Source: Thermodesulfatator atlanticus (GTDB lineage Bacteria; Desulfobacterota; Thermodesulfobacteria; Thermodesulfobacteriales; Thermodesulfatatoraceae). From it: a DNA stretch of 5,913 nucleotides. The first letter of the stretch is position 1; every line of letters begins with the position of its first letter. The stretch spans positions 1-5,913 of the forward strand of contig DROK01000292.1 of assembly GCA_011321895.1 (NCBI GenBank). The letters are read 5' to 3'. The notes under the pieces were generated by a model. The model was not told the DNA's origin and searched no databases. It was given only the letters and a program-made list of their open reading frames with translations. Positions 1-4,604 of this stretch are shown piece by piece. A program made the translations under genes and the position numbers.

Positions 1-549
1 CGGCCCGCTATCATCAGCGTGGTGGGCCGGGGTGTGGCAGCTTTCACACCGCTCAATCCGGTCGTGACACCTCGCACAATTAGGCCCAGAAGCCATATCA
101 GGCTTACCCGGGGCCTGGCTCAGATTTTCGTCCGCCGGGACCCCGTCAATGGCTAAAACATTGTGCCCGTAAACACTCTGGTTCTCCCCTCCGACTCCGG
201 CGTTGGCGTAAAGCCAGTAGAAATTTCCGCCCGCCAGCGTCCCGGAAGAGCTACCGTCAGAAGGGTAGGTGGGCTCTTGAAGGTTAAGAACGATGGGGAT
301 CCTGGTTGATCCCTCCACCACGATAGTGGTTGAGTCTTCAGCCGAATGGCAGGCCACACAGGCGTCGGTAAAAGTAGAAACCGGGTCTAAGAGATAAATA
401 CGGGGCCCGTTTTCGTCTACCGGTTGACCGTTTTGAGAATTGTGCATGGTATGGCAATTGGAACACAAACCAGTTACCCGGGCCCAAACGCGGCTACCCA
501 TCATAGATACGACTAAAATGAAGACCAGACTCAGTAGCTTCTTAGCCAT
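1..549 (-). CDS. Exported multihaem c-type cytochrome, OmcS-like paralogue (partial, C-terminus outside window)
   Basis: This gene starts at 549 and runs off the left edge; 183 residues are visible with no stop. The start is supported by GGAGGAG on the minus strand (plus 555-561), 5 nt before the ATG. Residues 1-23 form a Sec signal peptide with probable cleavage at VWA|RV. Four haem c attachment sites are visible: C29-H33, C64-H68, C158-H162 and C168-H172. The first is followed by TMHNSQNG, as in the upstream neighbour. Shared blocks are EPTY, TLAGGNFYW (about 104-112), GHNV (H129) and AHHADD (175-180), so the two are paralogues. Around the third haem this copy has two closely spaced CxxCH motifs where the neighbour has one CX5CH. 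The likely role is electron transfer in the periplasm or outside the cell, probably as a filament subunit or partner. The total haem number is unknown because the gene is cut by the window. Confidence 0.9.
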   Translation of the reverse strand, partial: MAKKLLSLVFILVVSMMGSRVWARVTGLCSNCHTMHNSQNGQPVDENGPRIYLLDPVSTFTDACVACHSAEDSTTIVVEGSTRIPIVLNLQEPTYPSDGSSSGTLAGGNFYWLYANAGVGGENQSVYGHNVLAIDGVPADENLSQAPGKPDMASGPNCARCHDRIERCESCHTPAHHADDSGP

Positions 550-575
550 AACTTCTCCTCCATCCCCCAACTAAA

Positions 576-598
576 GAGGGGGGCTTAAAGCCCCCCTC
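576..598 (-). terminator. GC-rich intergenic hairpin between the two cytochrome genes
   Basis: A perfect 9-bp inverted repeat (576-584 GAGGGGGGC and 590-598 GCCCCCCTC) encloses a 5-nt loop. It lies 14 nt downstream of the hexahaem cytochrome stop and 26 nt before the next start. In the minus-strand transcript the stem is followed by UUUAGUU, a short and interrupted U tract. It could be a leaky intrinsic terminator, or a 3'-end stabilising structure that lowers expression of the downstream paralogue relative to the first gene. The C-rich arm could also pair with the GGGGG (plus 564-568) just upstream of the downstream Shine-Dalgarno sequence. The stem is seen directly; its function is inferred. 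Confidence 0.5.
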
Positions 599-612
599 GA
601 ATTTATCAGATA

Positions 613-1743
613 TTAATACTTAGAGGTATGACAGGCGTAACAGCCACAGTTTCCGGCATTACCGCTTGAGGCCTGACACTGGTTGTAATCCCAGCGCAGG
701 AGGTCAGCGTTGGGAGAACCGTGGGCGCGGTGACAGGAAATGCAGAGGACGATGGCGTCTCCGTCAGCCTGGAGTACCTGGCTCCGTACACCGGCGGTAA
801 GGTCGTTGGCTCCCACCGGGGCACCCGGCCAATAGGCGTTTCCGGTACCAAAAGGCCCGGGATAAGCACCATATTCTTTGGTCTTGACGTTATTCATATC
901 GAAATCAGAGGGGTGTCTGATCCAGGGAGAGCCTACGGTGCTGCCTTCGTCATCGGCTCCCTCGGTATCACCCACTCCGCTGTGGAACTTCCCGTGGCAC
1001 TCGGCACAGAGGTAGTTTATGCTCTTGGGGTCAGCGTTGGCAGGGTTATCATTCATCCCGTCTGCCCGGTCAATAGCATAGTACTGGTTGTGCGCCGTCG
1101 CGGTGGGTTGATATTCCCAGTCACTGTCTTCGATCCCGATGATGCCGTAAAGGAAACGGAAGCTCTTACCCACGGTGCTTCCGTCAATGGTAGAATCGTC
1201 AGCGTGGTGTGCCCCAGAGATAGAACGGAAATCATCTTCGTCAGTGTGGGTTCCGTGACAACCATATTTACCGGCACAGGTAAGTTGCTTGGACCAGGAG
1301 GCCTCCCCGCCAGCTACCGCACCGTTGGCCGTAAAATTCGCGTTATCCCAGCCAGGAGGGGTATAGCCGATATTGGCGTCTTGGGCCGCCAGGTAGACTA
1401 CGTTATGTCCCTTCGTGTCGTCGTTACCGCCGCTGTCAGCTACCCAATAAAAATTACCCCCCGCCAGGGTATTACCAGAAATACCAACGTCTCCATAGGT
1501 GGGTTCCGTATCACTCAGGATATAAGGAATGTTATTTGAGCCGGTATTGGTACCCGTATGACACCCCACGCAATCCCCTCTGGTTAGGGCCCGAAAAGGA
1601 CCGTTCGTAACCACGGCGCTACCGTTTTGCGAGTTATGCATCGTATGACAATCAACACATGGCCCTTGAACCCTGGCCCAGCTGTCGGGGAACATCATTA
1701 ATACCAACCAAAAAGCCAGGCAAAAAGATAATAAAACCCTCAT
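613..1743 (-). CDS. Exported hexahaem c-type cytochrome, OmcS-like nanowire candidate
   Basis: This gene encodes 376 aa. The start at 1743 is preferred over an in-frame ATG at 1815 because AAGGAGG (plus 1750-1756) lies 6 nt before it and a clean signal peptide follows (residues 1-23, cleavage DSWA|RV). The haem sites are C29-H33, C58-H62, C156/C162-H163 (CX5CH, unusual), C246-H250, C334-H338 and C368-H372. Non-attachment histidines H36, H113, H166, H254, H277 and H341 sit in contexts (TMHNS, GHN, CHxxH, ECHxxxH, RHP, CHRAH) that match OmcS of Geobacter as I recall it, in the same order. OmcS is a hexahaem protein of roughly 430 aa that polymerises into conductive extracellular filaments. H36 corresponds to the OmcS histidine that ligates a haem in the adjacent subunit. 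Two extra cysteines, C356 and C366, lie before the last haem. The gene is probably co-transcribed with the downstream paralogue. A multihaem exported cytochrome is near certain; filament formation is inference. Confidence 0.95.
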   Translation of the reverse strand: MRVLLSFCLAFWLVLMMFPDSWARVQGPCVDCHTMHNSQNGSAVVTNGPFRALTRGDCVGCHTGTNTGSNNIPYILSDTEPTYGDVGISGNTLAGGNFYWVADSGGNDDTKGHNVVYLAAQDANIGYTPPGWDNANFTANGAVAGGEASWSKQLTCAGKYGCHGTHTDEDDFRSISGAHHADDSTIDGSTVGKSFRFLYGIIGIEDSDWEYQPTATAHNQYYAIDRADGMNDNPANADPKSINYLCAECHGKFHSGVGDTEGADDEGSTVGSPWIRHPSDFDMNNVKTKEYGAYPGPFGTGNAYWPGAPVGANDLTAGVRSQVLQADGDAIVLCISCHRAHGSPNADLLRWDYNQCQASSGNAGNCGCYACHTSKY

Positions 1744-1787
1744 AACTAACCTCCTTTTTGATTTTTTCGAATTTCCCCCCTTTTTTG

Positions 1788-1815
1788 AAATTAACATTTT
1801 TTCTTTTTGTTTCAA
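1788..1815 (-). promoter_or_regulatory. Candidate sigma70-type promoter for the cytochrome operon
   Basis: On the minus strand, TTGAAA (plus 1810-1815, 5 of 6 matches to the -35 consensus) is followed after 16 nt by TAATTT (plus 1788-1793, 3 of 6). A TG one base before the -10 gives an extended -10 form. Transcription would begin near 1780, leaving a purine-rich leader of about 38 nt that contains the strong Shine-Dalgarno sequence. The A/T-rich background makes chance matches likely, so this is weak. Confidence 0.25.
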
Positions 1816-1946
1816 GCCATAAACGGAACTTTGTCTTTATTAACTCAGTTTCCTAAAAAAAAGAATCGCCCTAATCGGCCTTAAATCTTAATTCTTCCCA
1901 TTTTTGGCCCTTTTTTATCTTCGTTATCTTTTTTTCTTTTTTAAAT

Positions 1947-1965
1947 CAATTTTTTCAATTTTTTT
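1947..1965. repeat. Tandem CAATTTTTT repeat
   Basis: CAATTTTTT at 1947-1955 is immediately followed by CAATTTTTTT at 1956-1965, two copies of a 9-10 bp unit. It lies in the centre of the divergent region, among T runs spaced close to multiples of the helical turn. It could be a small regulatory repeat, part of a curved segment, or simple replication slippage. Two copies in a low-complexity region cannot distinguish these. Confidence 0.4.
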
Positions 1966-1996
1966 GATCTCTGCCAAAAAAACAAGAAAACCCCTT

Positions 1997-2026
1997 TTGT
2001 CGGCCAGAAAACTTAAAAAATAGAGT
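1997..2026 (+). promoter_or_regulatory. Candidate promoter for the beta-barrel operon
   Basis: TTGTCG (1997-2002, 4 of 6 to the -35 consensus) and TAGAGT (2021-2026, 4 of 6 to the -10) are 18 nt apart. Transcription would start near 2033, giving a leader of about 50 nt and placing the 14-bp palindrome right at the start site. An alternative is TTGAAA (2047-2052) with TAATAA (2070-2075) at 17-nt spacing; its -10 is poor and it would give a nearly leaderless transcript. Neither is convincing by eye. Confidence 0.2.
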
Positions 2027-2034
2027 ATTTACCA

Positions 2035-2048
2035 AAGAAAATTTTCTT
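2035..2048. promoter_or_regulatory. 14-bp perfect palindrome, possible operator
   Basis: AAGAAAATTTTCTT is perfectly self-complementary and ends 35 bp before the beta-barrel start codon. Its position near the likely transcription start fits an operator for a dimeric regulator. Its all-A/T core in an A/T-rich spacer means it could also be chance. No specific regulator family is suggested by the sequence. Confidence 0.3.
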
Positions 2049-2083
2049 GAAATTATTATTCACCGGGGCTAATAAAACAAACC

Positions 2084-4009
2084 ATGTTAAGGCCTTGGAT
2101 TTCTATTGCCTTTTTGGGGGTTTTTTTCTCGGTTTTATTTGGACTGTCCAGGGTTATGGCCGTTAATTTCGCCGCCAAATGGCAATATTTTGATACCTCT
2201 GAGGACAAGGCCCGTTTGAGCCAAAATTACGCGCTGATATTGAGCTCCTGGGTTACCAGCGCCCTTTCCACTGGTTTTTCCCTGCGCTACACCCGGCAGG
2301 ACCAAGGTGGACGCTGGCGGGAGCTTTACACGCCGGTTTTTTACGCAAACTTAATAAACGATTGGTTTACCTTTAATTTAAGTGCTACCGCTTCGGAAAA
2401 TAGGCGTTCGGAAGGCGCAGATATATCTTCCCGCTCCTGGGACGCCAACCTTACCACCCAGTACCGGAATTATAATTGGCGGCTCTATTACGGAGAATCT
2501 TCCCAGGAAGATGATCAAGATCCCAAAAGAATAAACTCTGATTCTAAACATTGGGGAGCCTCTGTTTCCAAAGATTGGAATGTCTTTTCTATTTTTGGAG
2601 ACTATCGTGGCACTTCCAGCAAAGATAAAGTTGAAAAGAGTAAAACCGACACGGATACCTATTTTTTAAAAGGTAAAATAAATAGTTCTTGGAGAAAATT
2701 GACTTATTCTTTTTCTCAACAAATAAACTATATGAAAACAGATTGGAGGACAAGTCAAAAATTAACTCGAGGAAAGATACTTCTAAATGTCATAATAGAT
2801 TGGCACTTGCAAGATAACAATGAAATAAAAACTAACGATTATTTTATAATAGATATCGAAGGACAAATCATAGATTTGGTTGTTTTTTACAAAAATGCCA
2901 ACACGTTAGAAGAAATAGATAATAATGTAAAATGGAAGATAGAATGGAGTAACGACGGGGTGACTTGGAATTTAATAGCTGAAAATATCTCTTTACCTTA
3001 TGAGTTTTCATCATCTTTATCGGGAAAAAAATACGTAAAATTTACAGTAATCTCGGGAAGCGATGAACTTGTTTCTCCTTTGGTTCGGGTTTATCGTTAT
3101 TTACCTATTGGTGTAACCTCTTATTCTTTTGATAGTACTACTTTAAGGTCTGATATCTCTTTGCTTTATTCCTTTGATGAAAAGAAAAATATAGCCTATA
3201 ATTTCTCTTACAATAAGAATTTGCCAGACCCCGGTAAAAATAGTTGGACAAAAAATCATAGCCTTTCAGGTTACTGGTGGATAAATAAATTATTGCAAAC
3301 TTCTTTAAATTTGACCATGAATGCTGATAAAATCCAGGGCCAGAAAACCAAAAAAAATTACAATATTTCTGTAAATATCTTTTCTGAGATTCTAGATACC
3401 TTAACAAGTAATACAACTTTTACACATTCTTTAAACAAAGAAGGAGGAAAGAAAATTTCGGAGATAGATAATATAATATACAGTATCACCGCCGAAATTT
3501 ATCCTGATCTGGAACTAAGGTGGGATATTAATTATGGACATACGAAAAACTATGATCAAAAAGCAACAATTGATAGTATTAGTACACATATCAATATAAC
3601 TGCTCAGTTAAGGCCTTCATTAACGGTAAACGGTATATATGATTATTCTTATTCTAAAAATAAAGGTCAGATTACCAATACTAATACAGATCAGTTTGTT
3701 AATATAAACGTCACGTGGAGACCGTCTGAGGTTTTTCTCATCAGGGGAACGGAGGCCGTAAAATGGGGTAGTAACCAGAAAACCACTTTAAATTCTGATT
3801 ATTCCTTGTGGGTAAATATAAACCCTAAAATTCAAACAAATTTTACTTACAGTGGCACAAGGGCGAAAGGCCAAAACAGTGACCGTTTTTCGGGAAGTCT
3901 TTCTTGGTCGATCAGCCGTTATCTATTTTTCAGAAATAATTATTCCTGGCAAAAAACCCAGGGAGAAAAAGAATGGAGTATATTGTTTAGTTTATCTCTT
4001 ACCTTTTAA
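2084..4009 (+). CDS. Large outer-membrane beta-barrel-like (porin-like) protein
   Basis: This gene encodes 641 aa. Residues 1-26 form a signal peptide (probable cleavage VMA|VN), which fixes the start even though no Shine-Dalgarno sequence is at normal spacing; the nearest G run is 2065-2068, 15 nt away. The rest is dominated by alternating polar/hydrophobic, aromatic-rich segments separated by charged turns, and it ends in SLSLTF with a C-terminal Phe. Both are typical of barrels inserted by the BAM complex. There is no cysteine, so the CXXC of MtrB-type conduits and any haem are absent. Residues about 233-342 break the barrel pattern and look like a beta-sandwich insert (W..EWSNDGVTW, then GKKYVKF), loosely like F5/8C or fibronectin-type modules. 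GC drops sharply in the middle of the gene. It is the first gene of a three-gene operon, divergent from OmcS-like cytochromes. The role could be a secretion pore, anchor or conduit sheath; the exact family was not recognised. Confidence 0.85.
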   Translation: MLRPWISIAFLGVFFSVLFGLSRVMAVNFAAKWQYFDTSEDKARLSQNYALILSSWVTSALSTGFSLRYTRQDQGGRWRELYTPVFYANLINDWFTFNLSATASENRRSEGADISSRSWDANLTTQYRNYNWRLYYGESSQEDDQDPKRINSDSKHWGASVSKDWNVFSIFGDYRGTSSKDKVEKSKTDTDTYFLKGKINSSWRKLTYSFSQQINYMKTDWRTSQKLTRGKILLNVIIDWHLQDNNEIKTNDYFIIDIEGQIIDLVVFYKNANTLEEIDNNVKWKIEWSNDGVTWNLIAENISLPYEFSSSLSGKKYVKFTVISGSDELVSPLVRVYRYLPIGVTSYSFDSTTLRSDISLLYSFDEKKNIAYNFSYNKNLPDPGKNSWTKNHSLSGYWWINKLLQTSLNLTMNADKIQGQKTKKNYNISVNIFSEILDTLTSNTTFTHSLNKEGGKKISEIDNIIYSITAEIYPDLELRWDINYGHTKNYDQKATIDSISTHINITAQLRPSLTVNGIYDYSYSKNKGQITNTNTDQFVNINVTWRPSEVFLIRGTEAVKWGSNQKTTLNSDYSLWVNINPKIQTNFTYSGTRAKGQNSDRFSGSLSWSISRYLFFRNNYSWQKTQGEKEWSILFSLSLTF

Positions 4010-4019
4010 GGGGGATAAG

Positions 4020-4595
4020 ATGCAAGCAAAAGGCAGGATTGTCATAATTTTATTTCTTAGCTTTTTGGTTATTTCAGGATGTGCTCCCAAGCAAAAAATA
4101 GATTATTTTTTAAGAGAGGGAGTTGATCCACATTATATCAGAAAAGTAGCCGTACTTAAATTTGAAAATAATTCCCAAGAAAGTTTCGCGGCGGAAAGGG
4201 TTCGAAACATTGTTATGACAGAGATTTTGGCCCTGGGGCTTTTCGACGTGGTGGACAAGGCGCTGGTAGATATGGTGTTAGAAGAAGAGGCTTTGAGTGA
4301 TAAAATATTACTTGATAAAGCGGCCTTACGGCGTTTGGCCAAAAAATTGGGGAGCCAAGGACTCATTACCGGTTCGGTAGACACTTACGAGATTGCCCGG
4401 GAGGGGACCTACAGCTATCCCATTATTGCCGTAACTTTGAGACTGATAGACGGGGCAACCGGGGAGGTTATCTGGCAGGCCAGCGGAAATATAAGTGGTT
4501 ATAGTACGCTCGGGCGCCTTCTGGGTCTCCGTCCCAAAGATCCTACCCAGCTCACTTTCGAATTGGTTAGGCGGCTCCTGGAAACCCTCAAATAG
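4020..4595 (+). CDS. CsgG/TolB-N-like outer-membrane lipoprotein
   Basis: This gene encodes 191 aa. The start at 4020 has AGGGGG 5-6 nt upstream and follows the barrel stop by 10 bp. An in-frame ORF extends upstream but overlaps the barrel gene and lacks the signal sequence. Residues 1-20 are a lipoprotein signal with lipobox VISGC, and C21 is the lipidated cysteine; A22-P23 gives no Asp+2 retention signal, which fits outer-membrane sorting. The mature part carries the alpha/beta pattern seen in CsgG, LpoB and GNA1162-type lipoproteins: RKVAVLKFEN strand (41-50), helix, GLFDVVDK strand (73-80), helix, GLITGSV strand (114-120), and VTLRLID..TGEVIW hairpin (138-152). At 191 aa it is shorter than curli exporter CsgG (about 260-280 aa), so a CsgG-type pore is not assured. 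It may be a periplasmic-face partner of the barrel, perhaps guiding cytochrome export. Lipoprotein status is firm; the partner and role are inferred. Confidence 0.88.
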   Translation: MQAKGRIVIILFLSFLVISGCAPKQKIDYFLREGVDPHYIRKVAVLKFENNSQESFAAERVRNIVMTEILALGLFDVVDKALVDMVLEEEALSDKILLDKAALRRLAKKLGSQGLITGSVDTYEIAREGTYSYPIIAVTLRLIDGATGEVIWQASGNISGYSTLGRLLGLRPKDPTQLTFELVRRLLETLK

Positions 4596-4604
4596 GGGGC
4601 AGAT

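Larger units (their letters stand above)
1744..2083. other. Divergent intergenic regulatory region, T-rich on the plus strand
   Basis: This 340-bp gap separates the leftward cytochrome operon from the rightward beta-barrel operon, so it must carry promoters for both unless they are read from further away. I see no credible ORF. Most of 1755-1965 is T-rich on the plus strand, with T runs of five or more at 1901-1905, 1911-1916, 1929-1935, 1937-1942, 1950-1955 and 1959-1965. An A run follows at 1976-1982. A short inverted repeat (AATTTC 1770-1775, GAAATT 1787-1792) lies in the probable cytochrome leader. No tRNA, riboswitch or transposon end was recognised. Confidence 0.7.

Noticed and set aside
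153..359. Small minus-strand ORF overlapping the partial cytochrome in another frame
   Set aside because: It shares the region with well-supported haem-protein coding sequence and shows no signal or domain of its own.
721..1539. Long plus-strand ORF (272 codons) opposite the hexahaem cytochrome
   Set aside because: It is antisense to a gene with six haem sites, a signal peptide and a strong ribosome site. Its translation has no recognisable motif, and it arises from the stop-poor complement of a moderately GC-rich coding sequence.
1744..1815. Upstream in-frame ATG at 1815 extending the hexahaem cytochrome by 24 residues
   Set aside because: The extension is Lys-rich, would place a long charged stretch before the signal peptide, and overlaps the likely promoter and the Shine-Dalgarno sequence of the 1743 start.
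1744..2083. CRISPR array, tRNA, riboswitch or insertion-sequence end in the intergenic region
   Set aside because: No spaced repeats of suitable length, cloverleaf, known aptamer-like core or terminal inverted repeats with target duplications were seen; repeats there are short A/T-rich tracts.
2084..4009. MtrB/OmbB-type porin-cytochrome conduit as a direct assignment
   Set aside because: The barrel has no N-terminal CXXC and no adjacent periplasmic multihaem partner in its operon, so a conduit role is kept only as a possibility.
3852..4019. Upstream in-frame start extending the lipoprotein by 56 residues
   Set aside because: It would overlap the barrel gene and bury the lipoprotein signal inside the protein; the 4020 start has a good ribosome site and a proper lipobox.
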